Part shown: positions 27,297 to 36,104 of the stretch, in pieces | Layout of the letters: each line of letters starts with the position of its first letter | Position numbering within the stretch: position 1 is the first letter of the stretch | Source of the DNA: Virgisporangium ochraceum | Lineage (GTDB): Bacteria; Actinomycetota; Actinomycetes; Mycobacteriales; Micromonosporaceae | Direction: 5' to 3' | Assembly (NCBI RefSeq): GCF_016863655.1 | Contig: NZ_BOPH01000112.1 | Coordinates: 1-64,000 of the forward strand | DNA: 64,000 bases | Made by a program: the position numbers and the translations under genes | The notes under the pieces: model-generated | What the model was told of the DNA's origin: nothing | Seen by the model: only the letters and a program-made list of their open reading frames with translations | Databases searched by the model: none

Positions 27297-27953
27297 GTGC
27301 GACTGCTCCTTGTAGAGGACGACCACGAACTGTCCGACTTGCTCGCGGCCGCCTTGAGCGACGAAGGCTACACAGTCGAGGTGGCCAGCGACGGTCAGCG
27401 CGGGCTGCATCTCGGCCTCACGCGGCGCTACGACGTCGTGGTCATCGACCGAAGGATCCCGGCTATCGACGGCCTGGACCTGTTACGGCGGCTGCGCGGG
27501 CGGGAGGTGCGGGCGCGGGCGATGATGCTCACCGCGCTCGGATCCGTGCACGAAAGGATCCAGGGTCTCGACGCCGGCGCCGACGACTACATGGTGAAGC
27601 CGTTCGACCTGAACGAGTTGCTGGCCCGGTTGCGGGCGCTGTGCCGGCATACCTCCGAGACCGGTGAGACATTGCCCATCGGCGCGGCGCACCTCGATCT
27701 GAACCTGCGCGACGTCGCCCTGTCCGACGGCCGGCGGGTCGCACTTTCGGCCCGCGAGTTCGATCTGCTGCGTGTCCTGGCGGCCCGGCCGATGTCCGTA
27801 CACACGCGATCGGAATTGTGCCGCACCATCTTTCAGCGGGAACACACAGAGTCCACTGTGGATACATACGTCTATTACCTGCGTCGAAAGCTCGGCCGTG
27901 ACGCGGTGCGCACGGTGTACGGCATCGGATACCGCCTCGGCACGTTGTCGTGA
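27297..27953 (+). CDS. OmpR-family response regulator (orphan)
   Basis: GTG at 27297 gives 218 residues. The receiver domain (1-115) has the acidic pair LLVEDDHE at 7-8, the phospho-acceptor Asp in VVVIDRRIPAIDG near 51, and the switch Lys in YMVKPFD near 101. The C-terminal winged helix (about 125-218) has LSAREFDLLRVLAARP and ESTVDTYVYYLRRKLG. No histidine kinase is adjacent, so its partner is elsewhere. It lies divergent from the glycan operon and upstream of a DoxX gene, either of which it may regulate. Confidence 0.9.
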   Translation: MRLLLVEDDHELSDLLAAALSDEGYTVEVASDGQRGLHLGLTRRYDVVVIDRRIPAIDGLDLLRRLRGREVRARAMMLTALGSVHERIQGLDAGADDYMVKPFDLNELLARLRALCRHTSETGETLPIGAAHLDLNLRDVALSDGRRVALSAREFDLLRVLAARPMSVHTRSELCRTIFQREHTESTVDTYVYYLRRKLGRDAVRTVYGIGYRLGTLS

Positions 27954-28025
27954 CCGGTCTGACAGTTCTCTGAGATTGCGTCCCTAGCCTCATCGGAACC
28001 GTACGTACCCAACCGAGGAGGCGCA

Positions 28026-28463
28026 ATGTCGTTCGAACGGTTCTCCGGCCCGGTGTGGTCACTGTTCCGGATCGTGGTCGGGCTCCTATTCCTGTGTCAT
28101 GGCGCAGCCGGTGTCCTGGGTGTCTTCGGCGGGCACCGCGGAAGCGGGCACGCCATCGAGTTCGGCACCTGGCCCAACTGGTGGGCGGCCCTCATCCAGC
28201 TCGTCGGCGGCGCGCTGGTCCTGACCGGCCTCCTGACCCGGCCCGCAGCGCTGCTGTCGTCGGGATCGATGGCCTACGCGTACTTCGTTGTTCACCAGCC
28301 GGAAGGCCTGCTGCCCCTCAACAACGGCGGCGTGACCGCGGCCCTGTACGCCTGGGCGCTGCTCACGATCGCGGTTCTCGGCGCCGGCCCGTGGTCGGTT
28401 GACGCCCTGATCGAGGCCCGGCGCACCGGCGTACACCGGTCACCGGCGCCGGCCGGGGCATAG
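28026..28463 (+). CDS. DoxX-family membrane protein
   Basis: This 145-residue protein has four hydrophobic helices: LFRIVVGLLFLCHGAAGVLG near 12, WWAALIQLVGGALVLTGLL near 52, AALLSSGSMAYAYFVV near 74, and AALYAWALLTIAVLG near 105. The first-helix HGxxG pattern and the GGALVLTGLLTRPAAL phrase are typical of DoxX/SURF4-like proteins, which have been linked to thiol and redox stress functions. A GAGGAGG ribosome site precedes the ATG. It follows the response regulator by 72 bp. Confidence 0.85.
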   Translation: MSFERFSGPVWSLFRIVVGLLFLCHGAAGVLGVFGGHRGSGHAIEFGTWPNWWAALIQLVGGALVLTGLLTRPAALLSSGSMAYAYFVVHQPEGLLPLNNGGVTAALYAWALLTIAVLGAGPWSVDALIEARRTGVHRSPAPAGA

Positions 28464-28884
28464 CGGGTCTCGGCCGGCGGCCCAGCACGAGACGGTACCC
28501 GGCCGCGGCGGTTCCGCACCGCCGCGGTCGGCCGCCGACGGCCCCGGTCGTGCAGCGCCCGGGAAGGACATCGATGGGCACCCACGGACGCGATTGTGAA
28601 GATCACCACCAGCGCGATCCGCGGTACGGACCTGTACCTGGTCCGTGGCACGATGCCCGGCCTGCAGGAGGATTGATCGATGTGACGGGCGATGGTGCCG
28701 GCCGACCCGGTGTGACCGGACGAGCGTCGTCGAGGTGTGGCGCGACGTGCCCCCGGAGGCGGGTCAGTCGGTGAACAACGACGTCCTCTGACTCATCGGG
28801 AATCCCACCCCGCCGGGTGTGGGGGAGCTGCCGGTGGATGACCCGGTCATGACGCGGCCGATTCAGCTCATCGGCGTGCATCTA
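28464..28884. other. Non-coding interval
   Basis: No gene-like frame or recognisable relic is seen here between the DoxX gene and the esterase promoter. Short open frames have shadow composition and lack ribosome sites. Confidence 0.4.
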
Positions 28885-28914
28885 TTGACAGGAAAACGTC
28901 ATACGAATTATGTT
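28885..28914 (+). promoter_or_regulatory. Sigma70-type promoter of the esterase gene
   Basis: A consensus TTGACA at 28885-28890 is followed, after an 18-base spacer, by TATGTT at 28909-28914 (or TTATGT with 17). The stretch is the most AT-rich for several hundred bases. It would give a 5' leader of about 65 bases before the GTG at 28985. Confidence 0.7.
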
Positions 28915-28984
28915 CCGCAGACCTCCCCATGTGTCCCTCGGACGCCGTGCGCGCCCGTACCACCCCCATTCCCGGGAGCTCTGC

Positions 28985-30298
28985 GTGAAGCGAATCCTGG
29001 CCGCGGCGGCCGCGGCCGTGCTGACGTCGTTCGGCCTGGCCGTGGTGACGCCCCAGTCGGCGTCGGCCGCGACGCTGACACAGGTCTCCGGTTTCGGTGC
29101 CAACCCCACCAACCTCGGGATGTACGTTTACGCGCCCGACCGGTTGGCTGCGCGGCCGGCCCTGCTCCTGCTGGTCCACTACTGCTCGGGTTCGGCCGCG
29201 GGAATTTTCAACGGCAACGGGCGCGACTTCGTCACCGCCGCGGACCGGTACGGCTATGTGATCGTCCTGCCGGAGGCCACGCGCAGCGGGCACTGCTTCG
29301 ACGTGTCGACGCCGCCGGCACTGCGGCGCGACGGCGGCGGCGACTCGACCGGCATCATGTCGATGGTCAGCTGGGCCCGGGCCCGCTACGACGTCGACCC
29401 GGCGCGGATCGTGGTCAGCGGGTTCTCCTCGGGCGCCATGATGACGAACGTCCTGGCCGCCCAGTACCCGGACGTCTTCAGCGCCGCCTCGGCGTACTCG
29501 GGTGTGCCGGCCGGCTGCTTCGCCACCACCGACGGCTCGCTGTGGAACGGCCAGTGTTCCGGGGGCTCGGTCATCCGGACGGCGCAGCAGTGGGGCGACT
29601 TGGCCCGCGCGATGAATCCGGGCTACACCGGCCGCTACCCGCGCATGCAGGTATGGCACGGCACTACCGACACCACGCTGCACTACAACAACTTCGGCGA
29701 ACAGATCAAGCAGTGGACGAACCTGGCCGGCCTGGGCCAGACGCCGTCCTCATCGGACAGTCCACGGTCGGGCTGGACCCGGACCCGCTACGGCTCCGCG
29801 GTCGAGGCGATCAGCATCGCTGGCACCGGGCACACGCTGCCGCAGAACGGGATGCTGGCCTACGCCATCACCTTCCTGGGCCTCGACGGTGGCACACCGA
29901 CGAACCCGTCGGGTGGCACGGTCACGGGGGTCGCGTCCGGGCGGTGCCTCGACGTCCCGGGGACCGGAGCCAACGGCGCTCAGGTGCGGTTGTACGACTG
30001 CCACAGCGGCACCAACCAGGCCTGGACCTACACGGCGAACCGGGAGTTGCGGATCTTCGGCACCAAGTGCCTGGACGCCAGCGGACGCGGCACCGCCAAC
30101 GGTACCGCGGTGATCATCTGGGACTGCAGCGGACAGACCAACCAGCAGTGGACCGTCGGCAGCACCGGGGCCCTGACCGGCGTCCAGTCCGGCCTGTGCG
30201 TCGACGCGGCGGCCGCCGGCACGGCCAACGGCACCAGGATCCAGCTGTGGGCCTGCCACGGCGGCACCAACCAGCAGTGGCGGCTCGCCACGGCCTGA
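28985..30298 (+). CDS. Secreted PHB-depolymerase-type esterase (CE1-like) with ricin-type lectin domain
   Basis: GTG at 28985, preceded by GGGAG, gives 437 residues and a signal peptide (KRILAAAAAAVLTSFGLAV, cleavage near SASA-A). The esterase domain (about 27-300) has the oxyanion segment VHYCSGSA, the nucleophile elbow SGFSSGAMM, an acid region QVWHGTTDTTL, and a late His in IAGTGHTLPQ. This is the pattern of acetylxylan and feruloyl esterases of the PHB depolymerase group. The C-terminal 125 residues are a ricin-B/CBM13 lectin with three Q-x-W repeats (NQAW, NQQW, NQQW). It likely de-esterifies plant polysaccharides outside the cell. Confidence 0.88.
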   Translation: MKRILAAAAAAVLTSFGLAVVTPQSASAATLTQVSGFGANPTNLGMYVYAPDRLAARPALLLLVHYCSGSAAGIFNGNGRDFVTAADRYGYVIVLPEATRSGHCFDVSTPPALRRDGGGDSTGIMSMVSWARARYDVDPARIVVSGFSSGAMMTNVLAAQYPDVFSAASAYSGVPAGCFATTDGSLWNGQCSGGSVIRTAQQWGDLARAMNPGYTGRYPRMQVWHGTTDTTLHYNNFGEQIKQWTNLAGLGQTPSSSDSPRSGWTRTRYGSAVEAISIAGTGHTLPQNGMLAYAITFLGLDGGTPTNPSGGTVTGVASGRCLDVPGTGANGAQVRLYDCHSGTNQAWTYTANRELRIFGTKCLDASGRGTANGTAVIIWDCSGQTNQQWTVGSTGALTGVQSGLCVDAAAAGTANGTRIQLWACHGGTNQQWRLATA

Positions 30299-30334
30299 CC
30301 GCGTGGCCCTACTACGACCGGAGGAGCGTCGACG

Positions 30335-32092
30335 ATGCCCACGACCCTGCGGGGCCGCACGGTTCTGGCCACCGTGGCCGTCGTCCTGTCCGCAATGCTC
30401 GTCGCCGTCGGGAGCCGGCCGGCGTCGGCGGCCGACGAGTCGATCAGCGTCGACTTCTCCGTGACGACCGGCGTGCCGACCTACCGGGCGTCCGGCTGGA
30501 TCTACGGCATGACGGAGAACGGGGCGAGTCCGCCCGACCGCTACTTCACCGATGTGCGGTTCCGGTACATGCGGGCCGGCGGCGCCCAACTCGACAGCCC
30601 GGGCGGATGGGTGTCGGGCCGCTATGACCGCCGGTGGAACGCGACCCGGGCCCAGCTCCAGCGCACCCGGTCCCTGGGCGGGCAGTTCGTGCTGCTGGTG
30701 CACGACCTGTGGGGCGCCGACGGATACCCCATCTCGCGGTTTCCCGGCGACAACGGCAACTGGAGCGACTACGACGCCTTCCTGACCCGCCTCGTCGCCG
30801 ACGTGCGGGCGACAGGAGCGCCTGTGCAGTGGGACATCTGGAACGAGCCGAACATCACGCTGTTCTGGAACCGCCCGCAGGCGCAGTACTTCGAGTTGTG
30901 GCGGCGCACCTACCAGCGCCTGCGGGCCGAGTTCCCGGACCAGCTGATCGTCGGGCCGAGCTGTGCGTGTGTTCCCTCGACAGGTGGCTGGTGGGTCCAG
31001 TACCTCGACTTCGTCAAGGCCAACAACGTCGTGCCGGATATCGTCAGCTGGCACAGCCTTCCGGGCGATCCCGTCGCGAACGTCGCCCTGGCCAACGCGA
31101 CGCTGGACGCGCGGGGCATCGCGCATCCGCGGCCGTATCAGATCAACGAGTACGGCGCCTCCAACGAGCAGAACCCGGCCGACGGCGCCTGGTACATCGC
31201 CCGGCTGGAGCGCGCCGGCGCCGACGGTCTGCGCGCCAACTGGGCCGGCGGGTCGAACCTCCACAACGATCTGGGCAACCTGCTCGTCCACGACAGCTCC
31301 GGCCAGTACCGGCCGAAGGGGGAGTGGTGGGCCTACAACTTCTACGGCGGGCAGACCGGCCAGATCGTCGCGGTCACGCCCAGCTCCCACTACGACGCCT
31401 TCGCGACGCGCGACAGCGGGGTGGCGAAGGTGCTCGTAGGTGGGGGTACCACGACCGGCAACATCGCGGTCGGCCTGCGGCGCCTCGACGCCACGACCGG
31501 GGTCGTGCGCGACAACCAGGTGCGGGTCGTGGTCCACCGGATCCCGCACAATGGCGGTGGCGCGGTGACCGGCCCGGTCACGGTGCAGGACTCGGTGGTC
31601 GCTCTGGCGAACAACGCCGTGACGGTGAACGTGCCGCACTCGACCGTCGACGACGCGTTCACGATCACGGTGACGTCGCCGTCGGACGCGCCGGCGCCCA
31701 CCGCGCAGCAGATCGTGGGCAGTCAGTCCGCGCGGTGCGTCGACGTGCCGAACTCGACCACCACCAACGGCACCCAGGTCCAGCTGTGGGACTGTGGGAC
31801 CGCCACCGGGCAGCGGTGGACGTACACGGCGGGCCGGCAGCTGACTGTCCACGGCGGCACCAGGTGCCTCGACGCCAGCGGCGCCGGAACCACGAACGGC
31901 ACCCAGGCCATCATCTGGGACTGCAACGGCCAGCCCAACCAGCAGTGGAACGTCAACGCCGACGGCACCATCAGGGGCCAGCAGTCGGGGCTGTGCCTGG
32001 ACGCCACCGGCGCCTCCACCGCCAACGGCACGAAGATCGTCCTGTGGTCGTGCAACGGGCAGCCCAACCAGCGGTGGAGCCTGCGGACCTGA
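30335..32092 (+). CDS. Secreted clan GH-A glycoside hydrolase with ricin-type lectin domain
   Basis: This 585-residue protein has a signal peptide (cleavage near PASA-A at 32). The catalytic barrel (about 40-340) has WDIWNEPN with acid/base Glu171 and YQINEYG with nucleophile Glu272, the two-Glu layout of clan GH-A. Overall similarity suggests a GH39-like branch, but the family is uncertain. A beta-sandwich domain follows (about 345-455), then a ricin-B/CBM13 domain (about 460-585) with three Q-x-W repeats. It follows the esterase by 36 bp, so the two are probably cotranscribed and attack the same polysaccharide. Confidence 0.83.
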   Translation: MPTTLRGRTVLATVAVVLSAMLVAVGSRPASAADESISVDFSVTTGVPTYRASGWIYGMTENGASPPDRYFTDVRFRYMRAGGAQLDSPGGWVSGRYDRRWNATRAQLQRTRSLGGQFVLLVHDLWGADGYPISRFPGDNGNWSDYDAFLTRLVADVRATGAPVQWDIWNEPNITLFWNRPQAQYFELWRRTYQRLRAEFPDQLIVGPSCACVPSTGGWWVQYLDFVKANNVVPDIVSWHSLPGDPVANVALANATLDARGIAHPRPYQINEYGASNEQNPADGAWYIARLERAGADGLRANWAGGSNLHNDLGNLLVHDSSGQYRPKGEWWAYNFYGGQTGQIVAVTPSSHYDAFATRDSGVAKVLVGGGTTTGNIAVGLRRLDATTGVVRDNQVRVVVHRIPHNGGGAVTGPVTVQDSVVALANNAVTVNVPHSTVDDAFTITVTSPSDAPAPTAQQIVGSQSARCVDVPNSTTTNGTQVQLWDCGTATGQRWTYTAGRQLTVHGGTRCLDASGAGTTNGTQAIIWDCNGQPNQQWNVNADGTIRGQQSGLCLDATGASTANGTKIVLWSCNGQPNQRWSLRT

Positions 32093-32246
32093 CGCACAGT
32101 CATCAGATGACCGGCCGGATCGCGCGGGAGTAATCGGCGTGCCGGTTGGGCGTCCACTGTGGACCGCTGCCTTTCCTGATCCCCTGGATGCCTTTGACCG
32201 TAGGCTTAGCGATCGTGATGTCCATGGTCTTCCGGCGACCGGCCCC

Positions 32247-32275
32247 TGGACAGGCGCTCCGGAGTGCCCTATAAA
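32247..32275 (+). promoter_or_regulatory. Promoter of the L-fucose-type operon
   Basis: TGGACA at 32247-32252 and TATAAA at 32270-32275 are separated by exactly 17 bases, a good sigma70-type promoter. The predicted start point near 32282 gives a leader of about 108 bases before the lipoprotein gene. The -10 box is flanked by GCCCT and AGGGC, which form a short palindrome. Confidence 0.65.
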
Positions 32276-32283
32276 GGGCGAGG

Positions 32284-32298
32284 AAACATATGATGTTT
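32284..32298 (+). promoter_or_regulatory. Operator-like palindrome AAACAT-ATG-ATGTTT
   Basis: The 6-bp arms are perfect and the 3-base spacer makes a 15-base palindrome. It lies 8 bases after the -10 box, over the expected transcription start, so a bound protein would block initiation. An AT-rich palindrome is striking in this GC-rich sequence. No regulator gene is adjacent; a LacI-, GntR- or IclR-type repressor sensing the sugar is an inference. Confidence 0.55.
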
Positions 32299-32389
32299 GC
32301 GCCGCCCTCGGGCTCCGCCGCCCCATCCCGTCGACACCGCCCGGCGCCGCGTCGATCGACCGTGCGCGCCGCCACGAAAAGGAGACCCG

Positions 32390-33454
32390 GTGAACCGCAA
32401 AGCCTTACTCGGACTGTGTCTCACGGCGGTCCTGAGCGCCGCCGTCTCGACCGCCGGCTGCAACCGGGACTCGGACTCCGGCGCCGGTGGCGCCTCGACC
32501 CCGGTGGTCGGGGTCGACTACCCCCGGTCGGACACCGACTTCTGGAACTCCTACATCAAGTACGTCCCGCCGTCGGCCAAGGAACTGGGCATCGAGCTGA
32601 AGACCAGCAACTCACAGAACGACATCGCCAACCTCATCTCCAACACCCAGGCGTTCATGAGCCAAGGGGTCAAGGGCGTGGTGATGGCCCCGCAGGACAC
32701 CGCCGCGATCGCACCCACGCTCGACCAACTGGCCGACCGGAAGATCCCGGTGGTCACCATCGACACCCGACCGGACACGGGCAAGGTGTTCATGGTCGTG
32801 CGGGCCGACAACCGCGCCTACGGAACCAAGGCGTGCCAGTTCCTCGGCACCAAACTCGGCGGCAAGGGCAAGGTCGTCATGCTGCAGGGTGACCTCGCGT
32901 CGGTCAACGGCCGCGACCGGACCGAGGCGTTCAACGAGTGCATGAAGAAGGACTTCCCCGGTATCCAGGTGTTCGGTGAGGCCACCGACTGGAAGGGCGA
33001 CGTGGCCGCCACCAAGCTGCAGACCCGGTTCACGTCGGACCCCGACATCAAGGGCATCTACATGCAGTCGTCGTTCGCCCTGTCCGGCACGCTGCAGATC
33101 CTCAAGCAGCGCGGGCTCCAGGTTCCACCGACCGACCCGAAGCACGTCTTCGTCGTCTCCAACGACGGGATCCCCGAGGAGCTCAAGAACATCCAGGGTG
33201 GCCTGATCGACGCCACGGTGAGCCAGCCGGCCGACCTCTACGCCAAGTACGGCCTCCTCTACGCCAAGGCGGCCATCGACGGTAAGACGTTCCAGCCCGG
33301 GCCGACCGACCACGGCAGCACCATCATCCAGGTCCGCGACGGTGTGCTCGAAGACCAGCTCGCGGCGCCGCTGGTGACACTGGACGGCGCGGCCATCGGC
33401 GGGCAGCCGACCACGAAGTTCGACGACAAGTCGTTGTGGGGCAACAACGTATGA
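32390..33454 (+). CDS. Sugar ABC transporter substrate-binding lipoprotein
   Basis: GTG at 32390, after an AAAAGGAG site, gives 354 residues. The lipobox VSTAGC puts the lipid-modified Cys at residue 24. The mature part is a periplasmic-binding-protein type 1 fold (RbsB-like): VVGVDYPRSDTDFWNSY near 40, GVKGVVMAPQDTAAIAPTL near 90, and a central GGKGKVVMLQGDLASVNGRDRTEAF segment near 160. It captures a monosaccharide for the ATPase and permease that follow. It overlaps the ATPase gene by 4 bp. Downstream genes suggest L-fucose or a similar sugar. Confidence 0.9.
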   Translation: MNRKALLGLCLTAVLSAAVSTAGCNRDSDSGAGGASTPVVGVDYPRSDTDFWNSYIKYVPPSAKELGIELKTSNSQNDIANLISNTQAFMSQGVKGVVMAPQDTAAIAPTLDQLADRKIPVVTIDTRPDTGKVFMVVRADNRAYGTKACQFLGTKLGGKGKVVMLQGDLASVNGRDRTEAFNECMKKDFPGIQVFGEATDWKGDVAATKLQTRFTSDPDIKGIYMQSSFALSGTLQILKQRGLQVPPTDPKHVFVVSNDGIPEELKNIQGGLIDATVSQPADLYAKYGLLYAKAAIDGKTFQPGPTDHGSTIIQVRDGVLEDQLAAPLVTLDGAAIGGQPTTKFDDKSLWGNNV

Positions 33455-34992
33455 GCCCCACGGGCACGGACCCGGCGGACGGGCCGGCCGGTTCCGGCCG
33501 GCCCGTCGTCGAGGCGGTCGACATCACCAAACGGTTCGGTTCGACGGTGGCCCTCGCCGGCGCCGGCATCCTCATCCGGCCGGGCGAAACGCACGCGCTG
33601 GTGGGCCGCAACGGGGCGGGGAAGTCGACACTGGTGAGCATCCTCACCGGCCTGCAGGCGGCCGACGCCGGCACCGTCGAGTTCGACGGCCGGCCCGCGC
33701 CACCGCTGTCGGACCGCGACGCCTGGCGCCAGCGGGTGGCCTGCGTCTACCAGAAGTCGACGATCATCCCCGAACTGACGGTGGGGGAGAACCTCTTCCT
33801 CAACCGGCACGCCCGCGGACCGGGCCGGCTCATCCGGTGGAACAGCCTGCGCCGGGACGCCGAACGGCTGCTCGCCGAGTGGTCGGTCGACGTCGACGCG
33901 CGCAGCCCGGCGTCGGACCTCACGGTCGAACAGCGGCAGTTCGTCGAGATCGCCCGGGCGCTGTCGTTCGGGGCCCGGTTCATCATCCTCGACGAGCCGA
34001 CCGCCCAGCTCGACGCGGCCGGGATCGCCCGGTTGTTCGAGCGGATCCGCGGGCTGCGGGCGCAGGGCGTCACGTTCCTGTACATCAGCCACCACCTGCA
34101 GGAGATCTACGAGATCTGCGACCGGGTGACGGTCTTCCGCGACGCCCGGCACATCGTCACCGCGCCGGTCGCCGACCTCGGGCACCAGGAGGTGGTCGCG
34201 GCGATGACGGGCGAAGACGTCCACCTGCCCGAAGCCGCCGACCGGCAACTGCCCGCCGGCGCACCGGTCCGGTTGATCGTCGAGGCGCTGGTGACGCGGG
34301 GCGGCGCCGAGCTGTCGATGGTCGCCAAGGCCGGGGAGGTCGTCGGCCTCGCCGGCGGCGGCAGCAGCGGCAAGACCGAGATCGGCGAGGCGATCGCGGG
34401 CCTGGCCCGGCCGGTCTCCGGCCGCGTGCGGGTCGACGGACGGGTGCTGCGTCCCGGCAGCGTCCCCGACGCCCTCGCCGCCGGCGTCGGGCTGGTTCCC
34501 CAGGACCGCAACCGGGAGGGACTGGTGCCGCTGCTGTCGATCGCGGAGAACGTCACGATGACGGTGCCGGGCCGCATCCGTCGCCGGGGCCTGCTCTCGC
34601 CGCGCCGCCGGGATGCCGTCGCCCGGCACGCCATCACCGACCTGGCGATCAAGGCACCGGGCCCGGAGGTCCCGGTCGTCGACCTGTCAGGAGGCAACCA
34701 GCAGAAGGTCGTCATGGCCCGGGCGCTCGCCAACGACCCGAAACTGCTGGTCCTGCTGACCCCTACCGCCGGGGTCGACGTGCGTTCCAAGCAGACGCTG
34801 CTGGGCGTCGTGCACGACGTCCGCCGGCGCGGCACCACCGTGCTCGTGGTGTCCGACGAACTCGACGACCTCCGAATCTGTGACCGCATCCTGGTGATGT
34901 TCCGGGGGCGGGTCGTCGCCGAGAAACCCGACGGGTGGAGCGACAACGAACTGGTCGCCGCCATGGAAGGGGTCGATCTCGACCATGTCTGA
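33451..34992 (+). CDS. Sugar ABC transporter ATPase (RbsA/MglA type), degenerate second Walker B
   Basis: ATG at 33451 lies in an ATGA overlap; the product has 513 residues with two cassettes. Cassette 1 has Walker A GRNGAGKS at 52-59 and an intact Walker B IILDEPTAQLD. Cassette 2 has GGGSSGKTE and a perfect signature LSGGNQQ. Its Walker B, however, reads LLVLLTPTAGVD at about 432-443, so the usual Asp and catalytic Glu are Leu436 and Thr437. One composite ATP site may therefore be inactive. It energises uptake with the permease, whose gene it overlaps by 8 bp. Confidence 0.9.
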   Translation: MSPTGTDPADGPAGSGRPVVEAVDITKRFGSTVALAGAGILIRPGETHALVGRNGAGKSTLVSILTGLQAADAGTVEFDGRPAPPLSDRDAWRQRVACVYQKSTIIPELTVGENLFLNRHARGPGRLIRWNSLRRDAERLLAEWSVDVDARSPASDLTVEQRQFVEIARALSFGARFIILDEPTAQLDAAGIARLFERIRGLRAQGVTFLYISHHLQEIYEICDRVTVFRDARHIVTAPVADLGHQEVVAAMTGEDVHLPEAADRQLPAGAPVRLIVEALVTRGGAELSMVAKAGEVVGLAGGGSSGKTEIGEAIAGLARPVSGRVRVDGRVLRPGSVPDALAAGVGLVPQDRNREGLVPLLSIAENVTMTVPGRIRRRGLLSPRRRDAVARHAITDLAIKAPGPEVPVVDLSGGNQQKVVMARALANDPKLLVLLTPTAGVDVRSKQTLLGVVHDVRRRGTTVLVVSDELDDLRICDRILVMFRGRVVAEKPDGWSDNELVAAMEGVDLDHV

Positions 34993-36028
34993 CACGCTGT
35001 CCACCGGCGACGCGCCGCCGACCTCGTCACCACAGTCACCGTCGACACCACAACGCCGGCTGCCGGCCATCGCCCGCCTGCGCGACCTCGCGCTGGTGCC
35101 GGCGATCATCGCGGTGGCGATCGTCGGGTTCATCGTCAGCCCGGTGTTCCTCACCGCCGACAACATGATCAACGTGCTGCAGAGCATGTCGGAGATCTCG
35201 ATCGTGGTTCTCGCCGAGACCATCGTGCTGATCACCGGGAAGATGGACCTGTCGCTCGAGTCGATCTTCGGGTTGGCGCCGGGGATAGCGGCCTGGCTGA
35301 TCGTAGACCCGGCCATCACCCACGGGCTGGGCCTCAACGCACTGCCCGCCGGCCTGGCGGTGCCGATCGTGCTGCTCGTCGGTGCGGCCGTCGGGGCGTT
35401 CAACGGCCTGCTCATCGTGCGCTTCAAACTCAATGGGTTCATCGTGACCCTGGGCATGCTGATCGTGCTGCGGGGCCTGCTGACCGGCATCTCGGGCGGC
35501 AAGACCTTCTTCGCCCTGCCGCCGTCGATGACCTACCTCGGGTCGGCCCAGTGGGTGGGTGTCCCGGCTTCGGTGTGGATCTCGTTGCTGCTGTTCGCGG
35601 CCGGGATCGTGGTGCTGGGCTTCACCCGTCCCGGCCGGGCCCTGTACGCGATCGGCGGCAACGTCGACGCGGCGCGCGCGGCGGGCATCCGCACCGACCG
35701 CATCCTGTGGCTCGCGCTGATCGTGGCCGGCACGCTCGCGGCGCTGGCGGGGCTGCTCATCAGCGGGCGGCTGGCCGCGGTGCCGGCGGCACAGGGCGAC
35801 GGCGCCATCTTCCAGGTGTTCGCCGCGGCGGTCATCGGCGGGGTCAGCCTCAACGGGGGCAAGGGCACCGTGTTCGGCGCGTTCACCGGCGTCCTCCTAC
35901 TTTTTATGATCATAAATGTCCTGACCCTTGCCGGCGTGCCCGCGCAATGGACCAACTTCCTCAACGGCGCCGTCATCCTGGTGGCTCTCGTGGTGTCCCG
36001 CGTAACGGGCGGAAAGGCGCAGACATGA
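34985..36028 (+). CDS. Sugar ABC transporter permease (RbsC type)
   Basis: This 347-residue protein has about ten membrane helices after a 30-residue polar N-terminus. The cytoplasmic coupling loop near 215-235 reads RPGRALYAIGGNVDAARAAGI, matching the conserved G-N-x-x-A-A-R-x-x-G-I motif of ribose/galactose-type permeases. It forms the channel of the importer, probably as a dimer. The segment at 35899-35916 has a run of rare AT-rich codons and a perfect TTTATGATCATAAA palindrome. Confidence 0.92.
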   Translation: MSDTLSTGDAPPTSSPQSPSTPQRRLPAIARLRDLALVPAIIAVAIVGFIVSPVFLTADNMINVLQSMSEISIVVLAETIVLITGKMDLSLESIFGLAPGIAAWLIVDPAITHGLGLNALPAGLAVPIVLLVGAAVGAFNGLLIVRFKLNGFIVTLGMLIVLRGLLTGISGGKTFFALPPSMTYLGSAQWVGVPASVWISLLLFAAGIVVLGFTRPGRALYAIGGNVDAARAAGIRTDRILWLALIVAGTLAALAGLLISGRLAAVPAAQGDGAIFQVFAAAVIGGVSLNGGKGTVFGAFTGVLLLFMIINVLTLAGVPAQWTNFLNGAVILVALVVSRVTGGKAQT

Positions 36029-36104
36029 CCGAGCACTCATGCGGGGACATCATCAAGCAGAGTCCTGCCGGTCCGGGCGGGTCACCACGGAGCGGGGACC
36101 CGGC

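Noticed and set aside
29750..32326. An 858-residue minus-strand open frame
   Set aside because: It is antisense to the esterase and GH-A genes, both of which have signal peptides, catalytic motifs and lectin repeats. Its own composition is that of a shadow frame.
34985..36028. AT-rich patch in the permease considered as an inserted element
   Set aside because: The reading frame and transmembrane pattern are uninterrupted, so the patch is part of the gene.
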